In this document: positions 1-11,964 of the stretch, in pieces | Numbering within the stretch: the stretch's first letter is position 1 | How the letters are laid out: each line of letters begins with the position of its first letter | Assembly: GCA_005406025.1 (NCBI GenBank) | Contig: BGZK01000718.1 | Coordinates: 124,001 to 188,000 of the forward strand | DNA length: 64,000 nt | Direction of reading: 5' to 3' | Source: Eumeta japonica | Taxonomy: Eukaryota > Arthropoda > Insecta > Lepidoptera > Psychidae | Notes under the pieces: model-generated | Database searches by the model: none | What the model was told of the DNA's origin: nothing | The model's input: only the letters and a program-made list of their open reading frames with translations | Translations under genes and position numbers: made by a program

Positions 1-1300
1 ACAAAAACTACGAAAAAGTGAAGGCAATTAAAAGTATTAAATGTACTATTTTCGTTTGTATTATATTATCTCAATTTTTGTACCTACCGAGAAAGCATTG
101 TTAAATTCAACCAATATTTAGACTAAACTTCTCATAAGAAATCTACACAAATCAGCTTTCGCAAAAGTTATTTAGTTAAGTCAATGAAAACTTAAAAAAC
201 ACGTTCCAAATTAAAAGGGGAAATTTCAACATCTGCTCAAATTACGTGTACATCATCATTTGAGTAGTTGTTGAATGTCCGTTGTTAGACTTTTGGGTGG
301 ATGTCTTATATATGTGTCTTTCCCTTAGAGTTGTACATCGAACAATCCTGGCTTTCTTATAACCAACGGCAGCCTGCAAACCTTATTTAAAAGTCAATTC
401 ATCACTCGATACGACGAGAAGGTCATCCGATGTTAAACCGAAGCCTCCTAATTGGACTCAATAAATAAAAATTTCTTCCTCAGCGTTTAAATGTCATGTC
501 TTTAATCTATCTGATAACGGGATGGTCCTCTAGGGTCTATATTGAAATTTGTTTTGAATCGTTTTAAAGCGCTATCGACGTCAACTTTACGATATCTTCT
601 ACTTAATTACCTCCGGAAAAAAACTTGATTAAAACCCATGGCAAATTCGTATCTACGACTTGAAAATTGGGTTCGTAAATAAACTCATAGATCTAAGCAC
701 TTTGGAATCATGCAGCCGTGGATGCGTTCATCACAATTCTATACAACATTAACTTAAAATTATATAAATATATTTCTTGTTTTGTTCTTGAAGTCTTTTA
801 AGAATAGATCATTATTTTTAATTCTGGAAAAATTTACAAAAACAGTCCCACATAAAATAAAAACAGCAAAACAAAGGCGTGCAATTTCACAACCAAGTAA
901 ACATTTTTGTTATAAAACTTCGTCAAAATTTACGTACAAAGTACACAAATAACTTCCTTTATAAAATAAAGCAATCAAAACAGAGTCAAAACAATCTTTA
1001 TTTATACCGTTATTAGACTACGTAAATACTTTGCGAGGTAAATTAATGTGATTTTTCTTGCAATGTTATTTTGTCGTAAGTAAATGAAATATCCACTGTC
1101 TCTTTCAACAGTCTCTTTCATTTAGTAATTTGATTTGAGTAATGTTGTATTGGTGATATAGAAGTCTATGTACTTGAGTATCTTGAAGGAAATGTTGAAG
1201 TTTATTAAAATCAGTAGTAATATCCTTAATAAAAACAATACCATACAATCAATACTCGATCTCAATAAAATTTTAATTACCGAGCTTGATATTTTATACT
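1..1300. other. AT-rich spacer, no gene
   Basis: No open frame with coding character, no RNA gene and no recognisable repeat was seen. The sequence is A+T-rich with scattered poly-A and poly-T runs, as in insect intron or intergenic DNA. Confidence 0.6.
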
Positions 1301-1305
1301 TTTTC

Positions 1306-1391
1306 CCACTCGCTCTATTTCTCACTCACCCTATCATTCTTGCTCTTGCTTCCTTTCCTCGTCATTCTCTCACTTCATATCTCCCTCTAGG
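1306..1391 (+). repeat. Polypyrimidine tract
   Basis: About 85 bases are almost entirely C and T on the plus strand, built of irregular CTCN steps and ending in CTCTAGGGGGGAG. On the minus strand it reads as a GAGA-type purine tract, a sequence class bound by GAGA-factor-like proteins. It lies inside a chance 100-codon frame with no family signature. It could also be decayed simple sequence. Confidence 0.4.
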
Positions 1392-1399
1392 GGGGAGCC

Positions 1400-2200
1400 C
1401 TTCCGTGTACAAGAAGATGAAGGAAATAAACATAGCCAACAAAGTATATAACGAAAATAATACATTTTAAATATTTTATTTATAAAGTTAGTATACAGAC
1501 AATTCCACAGATAGACAAACTGGAAATAATCTATATTTTATGCGATGGTGTGTTCTAATGCTAAATTCTACTAATAATACTAAATACTAAATACCAACTA
1601 TTAACAAAAACTAATACTAAATATCATTGTCAAGTATGGGGATAAATAAATAAACAGATAAGACAGACAATAACACATTTTACGCTACGGAATGTTCTAC
1701 CAGCATTTATACCAAATATCATCAAAACGTTTCAATCATTATTTACTTAAAAGAAAATATGCAGACGAGCGGATAAACAAACAAACAAAAAGTAGTCCCA
1801 GGGTTTTAGCCGTCTTCAAATTTCACCAAAATCTAGGCGTGAAATGTTATAAATAGAGTTAGTATCGCAATAGTAATATAAGTATAGATCCATGATTCGG
1901 TATCGATATTATCGCAAATAACATATCATTTGTCATAGATGTTACTTTAAATCTTCTTCAGTATTATAAAGCTATCATCAGATAATTTGTTATGAATTTT
2001 GGAATAAGTTCCAAGTTCAACTTGAAATGTTAACTAACATCATAGTGATTGGTGGTATTCTGTAGACGCTTTCCAGAGAAGTATCCCTAATCGAAATTAT
2101 CAAAGTTTACTATTGTCTGTGGTGCATCTACGAGCCTAGTGTAGGTATAAATAAATATTACGAAAATTTGTTCTACTCGTAAGGATTATAAGAAATTTGG
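1400..2200. other. AT-rich spacer, no gene
   Basis: Nothing supportable was seen. The last part (about 2165-2212) resembles the outer flank of the second copy of the following element, so the repeat unit may begin upstream of its terminal inverted repeat. Confidence 0.5.
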
Positions 2201-2212
2201 TAAAACCAAATG

Positions 2213-2674
2213 TGCATGCCTTAAGCGCTCGTGTCATACGTATGTTATTTAAATTAGAGGTTTATGAAAACTAATGAGCTTTTCACCAAAAATCCTCTTT
2301 TTTATTTTTGATTTTCATATAGTCTTATGGTAAACTTGAATTGAAAAAAGGATAGGTAGTTTCATATTTATTAGACATCATAATGCAAAATAAACAACTT
2401 CACGCTTAATTTCAACCTCTATTTTAGATATTTAAGCGAAATGGCGGATCAAAATATGAATAACAGCCAGTTAAAAAATCACAATTACAGCTGATCGGTA
2501 CTATATCAAGCTGTGATTTTCAATACAATTCTTCTCAATCAATAAGTCATGAGATTGAAAAATAAATTAAGTTTAAAAATTAAATAGTTTTGTAGTTCTC
2601 GTGGTAACACCCAGTGTAGACAGGATTTTCAGGCGATAGTAGAAGCATACCTATGCTCGCGCTTAAGGCATGCA
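2213..2674 (+). mobile_element. Non-autonomous TIR element, copy A
   Basis: A 462-bp unit is bounded by a perfect 16-bp terminal inverted repeat, TGCATGCCTTAAGCGC at the left and its complement at the right. A second copy (458 bp) lies in opposite orientation at 34381-34838. The copies stay similar along their whole length, including a central stretch around 2440-2520 reading AAATGGCGGATCAAAATATG. Similarity also extends about 40 bp left of the TIR, through a short TTTGGT/ACCAAA hairpin, so the true boundary may lie further out. No target-site duplication is obvious. There is no coding capacity. It is MITE-like; the superfamily is unknown and it could be an internal part of a larger element. 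Confidence 0.7.
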
Positions 2675-2679
2675 GAACA

Positions 2680-3300
2680 TTTCCAATATCAAGCTTTGCA
2701 TTGTCGATTCCCGATAATTACAATCCTCAAACTGTTCAACCTCTTCAACTTTGTAAACCACTAGATCTAAGTCAATGCGTAGTTCGTATCAAATCACACA
2801 TATAGTGACACCTTATCTAGGTCTCATATGTAGACAGAAACGATGAAATTATTTAAAATCATGAATAATAAGTTATTTTATTTTTAAAAAATAAAATATT
2901 TTTTGTTGTGTTCAATTGGCCTACTACGGATAATTCACTTGTGTAATAAGAAAAAAAAAATAATGAACACTACTTTACGCTCGCGGCTCGCGGCTTACGC
3001 CCGCGTGGACATAGAATTAATTCGTTCGTCTTTTATTTTGAATAATAGGACAGGTATTTTTATTTTATTTTATTTTATGGCGTTGTCGGCGTGATAAATG
3101 TGTATACTTAAAGCACGAACGGACGTGGCGAAACTATAAGGGTTCCTTGTTATCCTCTAAAGTCTACAAGCACGTGCGTATTCAAATGCAACGTTAACAT
3201 TGACGTCAATATTACTCAGTCAAACGACTGATTACTCTTGAGCCTTGCAATTACAACCGTACAAAGCCTACATTTTTCATTTTTAATCCACATTTTAAAA
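2680..3300. other. AT-rich spacer, no gene
   Basis: No gene is seen. A 63-codon frame at 2903 contains GC-rich steps (CTCGCGGCTCGCGGC) but has no family signature. A short GC-rich CpG patch at 2980-3010 precedes the larger GC island. Confidence 0.5.
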
Positions 3301-3309
3301 ATGTATAAG

Positions 3310-3900
3310 AGACATCGGTCCTCGATCGTAGCACGATCGTCGGTTTATTGACGTCTCGAATATATCAAAATTCGGTTCTATATGTCCAATCGGGATTCTC
3401 CTTGAAGGAGAATTTCGGCTGCACACGCAACTCGATCATGGCCAAGGAATTTTCGATTCGGGCGGCCGGCGCCGCGCGGGGGGCGGCGCGCGACGTGCTC
3501 GCGCAAGTATCGCGTCGAGTTATTAGAGCGAAAGTGATATACGGCACTTTATCTTCGCTTGTTGTCATATTTAGGGTGAAACAGGCGCCGTGCCGGAGTT
3601 ACACAAAAAAAGTGTACGCACACGTGAATACGTGCACGGAGAATGATATATAGGTGCGCGAAAGTCCCGAGACGCAAGCGTTTCCCTTTGTTATGAATTT
3701 ATCTTTCGCAAGGACGCCCCAAACGAAAATTACACGTGACGCCGATGATACGTACGGGATTCGAGCTGCGCGAAGTTTGCATTTTATTTTCGCGGCGCTT
3801 GAAGAGGCTGCGCCGGAAAAAAAATATATAAACCAGTGCGAGTCGTATATACGCATCGGCGGTTCCGTATCAGCGCCAGAATACATTTATTGTATATTCA
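3310..3900. promoter_or_regulatory. GC-rich, CpG-dense island, candidate cis-regulatory block
   Basis: Base composition jumps from the AT-rich background to very GC-rich, especially 3455-3510, which is almost pure G and C with many CpGs. A hairpin CGATCGT-agc-ACGATCG sits at 3323-3339. Overlapping open frames of 67-101 codons run on both strands, which is expected when GC content thins out stop codons; none matches a family I know and no splice-bounded exon stands out. I infer a conserved non-coding regulatory block or a CpG-rich promoter region. An unrecognised exon is the main alternative. Confidence 0.35.
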
Positions 3901-3909
3901 ATCCAAAAA

Positions 3910-5360
3910 TGTGTTTTTTATTTTAACTTTGTTCATTACACCAGGTTTTTTTCTTGTATGTAATATCGTTGTAGAGTAATCACGAAAAAATGGTCGAAAA
4001 ATTACATTTCTAGTCTAGGGACTTTTAATTTTGTAGTAAAACATTGTACGTCATGCGATTTTCGGATGGGTAAAAGATTATGAGCTCCAGTTATTGCATC
4101 ACCGATATTTCAATGTATTTAAATTTTATTCACTTGCAACATTATTGTTGTTTTATTAAAATTGTTAAACCCAAATTTCGCAAATAAAACCTTAATATAC
4201 ACGTTGAATTTTTTTTCAATTTTACTGGACTTACGTACGTATTATGTGTTTTGATTAATAAATAAAGCATGTAGAAATATATATTGTCACGCCCGAAGGC
4301 AGAGTGCTTAGGGTCCCGCAATTCTTGGTCTGTAATTGTCAGCGATGAGAGTTTTCAACGCCTTTTTTCAGCTTACCATTCAGTTGTACTTATTTAATTT
4401 TATTTAGATATTACAATTCTATCGTTTTCACAATAATCGCGAGTTCCTGGGCAACTCTCCTTCATTCTAGATTTGTACATTTGCTAACTTCTCTACTTTC
4501 AAAGTTACAAAAAGACAACTTACTACGTTACACAATTGTTGCTAGGGATGCCATTAGATGTGAAAACAGGACTAATGTTTATGATTTTCATTTATAATTA
4601 ATGATAATTTTTAATATAATAACAAATTTGAAAATAGGAAGAAAAAACCACTATACTTTCATTGCTTTAAGTCGTCACTTCTGTCGGTAAGCCTCAACGA
4701 TTGCCTATAGTTTTTTTTATTAACTGTTAGGATATCAACCATAGTGTCACATGTTCTGTGAAACTTCAATCTGGCTTCTAAGATATTAAGATTCATCTAA
4801 TTATTACGATTTAAAAGATACAGCCGTTTAAGGGTGAAACACACAAACGGACGTTATATTCTCACTAATGGAGTCCCTTTAATTATTCTCTGGGTACGGC
4901 GCCCTAAAAAAATAATAACGCTGAATTTCATATTATTATCAAAATACTACACACAATATTGATTATGATTTCTGTTACGGAATCGAAAAAACAATTAGAT
5001 ATTTTTAACCGATCACTTTGTTCTTTATGAATAAACAATAAGACTCTCCTTGTGACAGAGTTTTCTCGTGTTATTCCATGTTATTGTTTTAAACTTGCGA
5101 TTGATTTGAAATTTAAGCTTTCCACGTTCACCCTTCACATGGTCAACAACAATCGTAACCATTTCAGCGGAAAAGTGTAGAACCGGCCTAAGGTTTGACG
5201 TGATTTCTGGGAAATAAAACAAGTAATTTGCTTTAAAGGAATACTGGAAAATAATGAATAAGTATGAGGTTTGGTTTATAATAATAATTTAATGCGATGT
5301 GGATAAGATTCGGCAGATCACAGTTGTTCGATATTACAACTTAACTTGGGACCGGAATTG
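3910..5360. other. AT-rich spacer, no gene
   Basis: No gene, RNA or clear repeat. AATAAA-like strings occur (for example near 4260) but with no upstream gene to use them. The 65-codon minus-strand frame at 5025-5222 has no recognisable feature. Confidence 0.5.
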
Positions 5361-5369
5361 AAAAAAGGG

Positions 5370-5600
5370 GAGCTATCGTGATCTCAATCCACAGCGGGAC
5401 TTTGACAGGCATCGAGAGCCTGGATTAGAATAAAGAGCGAAACCAAAAGTTGACATTGAGAGCGAAATCGAGACAGAAACGAGAAAAGGGATCGCGACCG
5501 AGATCAGCAGTGAGTTTGGCAGCTGGAATGTGACGAGATCTATACAAAAGATGATTTTTTTTTTATTCATATGTACACGCTGTCGGAGCCGCTGGCTAAA
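5370..5600 (-). repeat. Degenerate hexamer-array repeat, copy 1
   Basis: From about 5375 to 5530 the plus strand is a decayed 6-bp periodic array of steps such as GGATCG, GAAATC, GAGACA and GAAACG. A T-run and TATTCATATG-type flank follow (5550-5590). The same layout recurs near 41332, 47878, 48150, 48715, 53690 and 62950. It reads as the minus-strand orientation of the family whose outer end is the CTCGCCCGCGACTTCG sequence. The 106-codon minus frame here exists only because the hexamer period keeps one frame open. Confidence 0.55.
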
Positions 5601-5749
5601 GATATTTATATGACATATAAAACACTGTTTTGTTATGTATATTCCCTCAACAAAATAGAATAAAAATAACAACACTACAAAATCGTATAACAAATACCGA
5701 AATACAATAAAGTAGAAAAGTATAAATATGAAATCTCATAAAGAAAAAT

Positions 5750-6080
5750 TATACTGGCAGAAAAACGCTCGCGAGACACAAACGGAGCTTTAGCCGTCGC
5801 TGCGAGCACCTCTATGTCTTACTTCATATAAATCTCCCTCTCCCTCTCCGAGAGGTAATCTTCAAAACAGGCCCAGAACATAATGTTCTTAGCAGTCTGG
5901 GCCATAATTTAGGCGGGAGATCGGCGACACTGCAACGGGATCCGAGAACCGTAAAATTGGTTTATGTTGGGCCTTTGTCGGCGGACTGATGGATGCCCGA
6001 TTGAATTGATGCGTGGACGTGATTGAGCGCCGAAAATCAATGGATCCGCCGGAGCGGAATAGGAAATTTGACATCGGCCT
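5750..6080. promoter_or_regulatory. GC-richer block with 8-bp stem
   Basis: CpG-containing sequence stands out from its AT-rich surroundings. GGCCCAGA at 5870-5877 pairs perfectly with TCTGGGCC at 5896-5903, enclosing AGAACA-taa-TGTTCT. No gene match was found for the open frames on either strand. It is a candidate conserved non-coding element, unproven, ending about 100 bp before the mariner insertion. Confidence 0.25.
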
Positions 6081-6181
6081 GCATTTTTATGCAGAGTGGA
6101 AGTTCCTTCTCAGCTTTAATCAAATTTTACTGCGTATAGAATATTATATGTCGGTAAGTCAAAAGGTGACGATGTTATATA

Positions 6182-7445
6182 TTAGGTCGGGAAAAAGTCT
6201 TTTCGTATTTTATGAGTAAAAAGTTGCAGTAGAATCTCTTTGGTTGTGCTGTATGCATCTGTCTGGTTTTATATTAGTAAATTGATGACATTTAAAAAAT
6301 AAAAAGTAAACACAGTATCACGTCATTTTTCTATTGTTTTCTGTCCGCCAAAATGAATAAATCTAATGTAGAAATTCGATATATTTCAAAGTTAATTAGA
6401 AATAGGTAAAAATGTGACACAAGCGACGAAAAATATTTATGACGTTTAAGAAGTGTCGGTAAGAGTAGCAGAAAATTGGTTCTAGCTTTTTCACTCCGGA
6501 AATTTTGATGTCTAAGTTGAACCTTGTTCTGATCCACCTATTAGGGATAAAGTCGATGCAATTTTGGAAAAACTAGAGCAAGATCATATAAGTAGAACAA
6601 CATAAATATAAATATTTATTATTACATAGTTAAAGAGCTAAGAATTTACTACAAAACAGTTTTGATCCATTATAAGAAGATGGATATAAAAAAAACCTCG
6701 ATATTTGGGTCCTACATGAGCTCACTGAAAGAAATCTTATGAATCGTGTATTCATTTGCGTTTCTCTATTGAAACGTAATAAAATTGAATCGTTTTAGAA
6801 AAGATTGATAACTGTTGATAAAAAATGGATTACTTAAGACAAGAATGTGCGAAAAATATCACGATCAAAAGCGAGCTCAACAGGCTATAGCGAAACAGGG
6901 AATAATTCGCAATAAGTTGATGCTATGTGTATGGAGGGATTGCAAGGGCATTATTCATTATGAGCTTTTACCGCAAAGCAAAATCATTAATTCGGATTTC
7001 ACTGTCAATAGCTGAGATTCAAGCAAGAAGTAGAGAAAAAACGGCCGAAACGATCAACATAAAGGGTGCGCTTTTCACCATGATAATACCAGATCACATA
7101 CACCTTTAGCCACTCAGCAAATATTGAGAGAGTTTGGTTGGGAAGTGTTAATAAATCCACCATACAGCCCTGACTTTGCATCCTCAGAGTTTCACCTGTA
7201 TTGGTCTTTTAAGAATTTTTTAGATAGTGTTAACATCAAGAGAGGACTATTAAAACTAATTGTCGCATTTTTTTGATCAGAAGACCCAAAATTTTTACAG
7301 CAATAGAATACCTAAAAAATGCCCAAAAGTTGTTAAGCAAAATGTTATATATATACATACATATTAAAAATAAATGTAAATAATATATTATAAAAATTAC
7401 TTTGAATTAATATATAAAATACAAAAAACTTTTTCCCTGACCTAA
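6182..7445 (+). mobile_element. Full-length inactive mariner transposon (copy A)
   Basis: The element is 1264 bp, flanked by a TA target-site duplication (6180-6181 and 7446-7447). Imperfect terminal inverted repeats of about 32 bp begin TTAGGTC.GGGAAAAAGT and continue to a TATTTTAT end on both sides. Length, TIR position and TA duplication fit Tc1/mariner elements. The interior holds a transposase pseudogene in the plus direction. The same family appears truncated at 57184-57490, with a possible solo end at 28353. Clear ends and many coding lesions mean an old but not ancient insertion. Confidence 0.92.
6353..7355 (+). pseudogene. Mariner transposase pseudogene (DD34D type)
   Basis: Transposases of this family cut and paste the element at TA sites using a D,D,34D catalytic triad. 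Across the three plus frames the expected order of motifs can be read. An N-terminal helix-turn-helix region is heavily stopped. LITVDKKW at 6805-6828 corresponds to the first-Asp block (Asp codon 6817-6819, normal GDE changed to VDK). MLCVWRDCKGIIHYELLP starts near 6919. FHHDN-type sequence has the second Asp at 7082-7084. NPPYSPDFASSEF puts Glu at 7187-7189 where the third Asp belongs. The last two catalytic positions are exactly 35 codons apart, as in DD34D. Several in-frame stops and frameshifts, plus Asp-to-Glu, make it dead. The start is the ATG at 6353, in the usual place after the 5' TIR and leader. Confidence 0.9.
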
Positions 7446-7449
7446 TATA

Positions 7450-9770
7450 TAGCTTGATGTACCAATGAATCGAATCACAAAGCAATAGTGCTGGTGGTGC
7501 TGCATATAATTTATTGGCAATTGCATGCAGTGTTATAGAAGTTTCCTTGAATTGTAATCTAGTGTTCAATAGGTTATTCATTTTTTAAATATTGGTTTGT
7601 GAATATTAAATGAATAGTGGTTGACTTTGTATGAAGCAAATCGTAGAGTTAACAAACAGTAATAAAAGTGTATCGAAATACATAATATACGTAACACTGA
7701 TACTTCTTACATATTGAGTTGACAATAGTTGTATCATTTCGTTACTGTTGCAGATTTTGTCTTTTGTGTTTTTAAATTTTTTCAATTTATGAAAAACTGG
7801 ATAATAAAAACTTAAGGAGGCGCAGTCGAAAAACTATAAATTTGAAGTGAAAAGTGGCGCACACCGCGGTACTCATACAAAACAGTTTTTTTCCTTTACA
7901 ATAAAACTAGGATTCGTTTCAATAAAAATCCAACTGGCATTTTGAAGTATTTGCGTAGATTATTTTACGTAGAATTTTTGGAGGCTTAAATCAGTACAAT
8001 TTGTATGTAAAATGAGAATCTCCGTTTTAAATCTTTTAATTTTTGCTTCTATTGTAAAAGTATATAAATCTTGTTTTGGCAACAACAAAATGAAGTAAAT
8101 AACATATTATTGATTTTATTTTGTCGGATGAAGTATCGGGTAACCAAAGATCGTTTCCACATGTTTTGTATTTTTTGAGAAAAAATGTCCATTCCCACCA
8201 CCTAAATTTACAATTCGTCACCTTAAAGAAAATCGACTAAAGACTTTTGTTATGGAATTGATAGTCTAACTAATGAATATTAATGAGTCATTAATATGGG
8301 ATGCGTTCAATAACGATATTGTAAAATCCTTTCAGGGTGTTATATGACTACAGTGCTGCCATCTACCAATAATTTAAGTGTATAATATTATAAAATAATT
8401 TATAACTTGCGCAGAAAATCGTACTAATCGCATTGATTGGATTCGTAATCATCCACAGGTATTATTATAATAGTTAGGGCCAATTTTATAGTGCCTTGTT
8501 AATTTCTAATAATCTGTTAAGTGTTAATCAGCCGCTAAATTCACGATTATTAGTGTATACTTCACACAAATTCACAATGCACGATGAAACAATTCAAATG
8601 TATATTAAAGTAATTTAATGATACGTTCAGACCTTATTTCTAATTGTGAAACAAAATTTTAATGTAAGTTAAACACTAAATAGACCACATTAAATTAAAA
8701 GTACATTATGAACATTTTGTTCTTCTTAATTTTTTTTAAGTGTACTGTAATCTTAGAATAAGTTAAATGTTTAATTACGACAAAATTTTTAACAGGCGTT
8801 CATTTGATTTAAATGAATTTTCCGGTTTTAGCTAAGCCTAATTAACGGAGGTGAACAAAGGAATTATAAAATTATTCTAATCCTTTCTTTACTTTAGTGA
8901 GGTAAATACAATTATTGCTTGTGGGACACGACGTCCGCGGGTAAGAGGCGCCCGTCGCACTATGTTTTTAATTCGATTCTCATTAGCACTTTCGTAGGAC
9001 AAAACACGTTAATTGCATTACTTACCCGAATTTATGGCTACTTTTAGGCTATATAAAACGGTAAATGAAATAGCTTATCATCGGGCTTCTTTACTATTTA
9101 TAGCTAGCTTTTATGAAAAAAATTAAATCACAATTAAAATGTAACATTTTGTCGACAAAATAATCAACCGATTAGGTAGGATAATAAAAAGTGAAATCAC
9201 AATATACATAGTTAAAAAAAAACAAATGGTTTACAATCTTGGTTTTTTTTTTGTGTATTAATTTTTTTTTAATCCAATGTCACCAAGTAATGTTAACAAT
9301 ATGTCAATTAAAATTTATAACTCTTTGGTGATAACGCTAATTAGATGAGGAAGGCAATAGAGTATTAACAAAAAACTTAAAGCGTTGTTACGTTGCTTTT
9401 CCGTGCAATGTATTCGTGCATGTTATACTGAACGCGTATATTCTTAAGGCTTAGTTATAAATGTTTTATTTTTAAGATAAAGCAGATAAATTAAGCTTTC
9501 TTTGCGTATGGTGTTAAATGTTATCGTCATTGTCACCAATCGGTCAATGATGAGTTCCAGAGTTTTATTGTTTTATTATGTTACAATATTTATGTAATAT
9601 ATTTCATGAAATCAAGATATAAAGAAAAATGTAAAACGGTTGATTCTGCAGGCCATCTCTGAAACTTTTTACTACTTTGGAGCTCGAGTTCACAATGTTA
9701 AAAATAAAAGAGCAGTTAATTATTGAACTCAAAACGCTCAAAAAATTTTAAATAGTTTACAGTCTACTTG
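7450..9770. other. AT-rich spacer, no gene
   Basis: No coding region, RNA gene or complete element is recognisable. A small CpG patch at 8928-8960 is too short to interpret. The short frames at 7345-7581 and 8036-8221 have no family features. Confidence 0.5.
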
Positions 9771-9977
9771 AAAAATTTTTCTCTAACAATATCTTAGGAA
9801 CAAATGAACCGATTTTGATAAAATTAGCAAGAATCGACGTTGTTTCTTATGGAGAACAATTAGATAGATTTTGGAATCTGTCGGTACAGAAATTTAGAAA
9901 ATATTTTAGTAAAAAAAAGCTTTTGTTGCAATTTTTCTCCAACTTTATCTCTTGAATAGATCAAATGACTACGGATA

Positions 9978-10015
9978 AAAAATTTTCATAGCGGAAATTC
10001 GCTATGAAAATTTTT
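9978..10015 (+). repeat. Perfect 16-bp-stem hairpin
   Basis: AAAAATTTTCATAGCG at 9978-9993 is exactly complementary to CGCTATGAAAATTTTT at 10000-10015, with a 6-nt loop. It may be the footprint of a small inverted repeat or transposon end. No gene lies nearby. Confidence 0.7.
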
Positions 10016-10019
10016 CAAT

Positions 10020-10920
10020 TTTTATAACGGAATGTTAATAAACGTGAATAGAAGTGGTACGTAATTTTAGTAGTATAGTAGATGCATTTTCTTAACCTCA
10101 TTGTCTATTGCACATATTCTAAAAATATCATTAATAAACAGTAAACTCCAGCTGCACTTTTTTCATACAAACCCGTATTTAAATTTGCTTTGAGCAGCCT
10201 CTTCATTGTCACTGTAGGTCAGTGAAATTGTTTCTTATTCATCTCTTTTCCAAAAGCAGGTTTGACTTGTGCCTAACTTACGGTGGCACTGTTACACAAT
10301 GCCAACGCACTTTTTTAATTAGTTTCATTATTTTGTAGAAACTTTTAAAAAATGATGGCATTGCATTCTTTTTTATTAAGAAAAAAAAAAAGCTTAAATT
10401 GCAGTAATAAAATAAATAGTGAACTGTAATCCTGTTCAATTGCGCCATGCAATGCACGCAAGGACTGTGTCAATTGGCATCTTCGAAATTAAACCGAGCG
10501 TTTTATATATTCATACATCGGTTTATTTGTGCTGGCTCCGCTCATTAAATTGTCTGGCTTCCTCGGATCGTGGCGTCCTCTAGGGGCGAGGAGTAGCAAC
10601 CTCCTTGTAATCCTCTTATATTTCCCACTGCTCATATTTATTATTCTCTACTTTTTCTTATGCCCGGAGTTAATTCGTTTTGGATATTTAATTTGTAGTA
10701 TACTAGCTTTGGCCTCTGAATGCGTTTGTGAAATAATTCTTTATATATGTACTTCGAATTCAAATTTGTTGTGAGTTTTGGATGCAAGTTTTCCTCGAAT
10801 ATAATTTGAACGCAAAATAATGGACGCAACTTGAAGTCGTTAAATTAAAATAAGACAAATAGTTGTAGAACTTTAAAATGATTGTCCAAAAGTAAATATA
10901 ATAACTATGTGTATAACGGC
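10020..10920. other. Mostly AT-rich spacer with a small GC-richer patch
   Basis: No gene. 10529-10610 is richer in G and C and supports a chance 81-codon frame with no recognisable domain. Confidence 0.4.
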
Positions 10921-10924
10921 GATT

Positions 10925-11280
10925 TCTGCTACCGCCGCCTAAGCCCGCACCCCGGATTTTCTTCCCAGTCGCCTTTGAGAACAGATTTCCCTGAGGTGTG
11001 TGGACGAAATGATGAACAGCGTTTTCACACGATCAAACTACCTTATTACAGCCGGGCTTCATGTGTGACGGCCGGAGTACAACTGCGACGGATGCACCAA
11101 TCCCGCTGCACTTTACAGATGGCGCATCCGCCTGCTCATATGAGCTGCATATATTTTAATTGAGGGGGTGTGGCCTTGTACTTTTCATTTTTCATGTATG
11201 AGCGCCACATGCACTCGGTACACCGATTTGCGGACGTACCGTAACGATTGCCGCGGTTCTAGTCCTCCCCCGCCAAGAAA
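10925..11280. promoter_or_regulatory. GC-rich block, candidate non-coding conserved element
   Basis: A 350-bp stretch of balanced to GC-rich, CpG-containing sequence lies inside AT-rich DNA. Two open frames (93 and 83 codons) overlap it, but they switch frame, hold no domain I recognise and run into low-complexity AT sequence. I infer a cis-regulatory block; a lost exon is possible. Confidence 0.25.
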
Positions 11281-11924
11281 CACAATTTCATACGCAACTT
11301 ATATGCACATCACAATTTTCTTATTCATAATACGACAAAACAATAAAACAAGCAAGATAACAATACTAAACACAATTAATATACAAAACCATATATTACA
11401 AATAATTTTTTACAACTAATCCTTACCAGTGTAATAAAAACATAACTATTCAAATTATTTAATTGATACACACAAAAATACGATAAAACACAAAAAATTC
11501 TTATCCTAGGTCCGTTCTTATAAAACAAAATAATACATATTGTCCAATTAAACACTAAGAGCGCGGCTGTCCGAGACAATGTGGTACATAATAAAAAGAA
11601 TGTAAAATAGAAATTATTATCTTGAAGGATTTTTGTAGCATTTTCTGGCAGTATGAACCAATAACTATATTAAAATGCATATAAATTAAAAAGATTATAA
11701 AAAAAAACGAGTGTGCGTTCACACGCGGTAGAAGTAAAACTTGGTATTCTGGTTTTTTCTTGTCCGATGCCCTCAAACACAATCAGCATTAATTTTCACC
11801 ATTATATTTTAATATTATAATATATATTAACAATCATAATAATACACAATACAGAATAATTTTTAAAAGTGCGCGATAGTCACTACAATCCAGCAGAAAA
11901 TAATATGTTTTATATTTCAACGTT

Positions 11925-11959
<35 letters not shown>

Positions 11960-11960
11960 T
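11925..11960 (+). repeat. (TC)n microsatellite
   Basis: About 36 bp of TC dinucleotides are interrupted once by a TTTC step. The Arg-Glu runs of the minus-strand frame across it are a product of the microsatellite. Confidence 0.95.
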
Positions 11961-11964
11961 TGTA

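Noticed and set aside
5875..5889. AGAACA-taa-TGTTCT, an exact vertebrate steroid receptor element
   Set aside because: Insects lack the cognate receptors; a 15-bp palindrome inside a longer stem is more simply part of that stem.
10573..10590. CTAGGGGCGAG as a third CTCF site
   Set aside because: One G short of the core, so the register with the consensus is lost.
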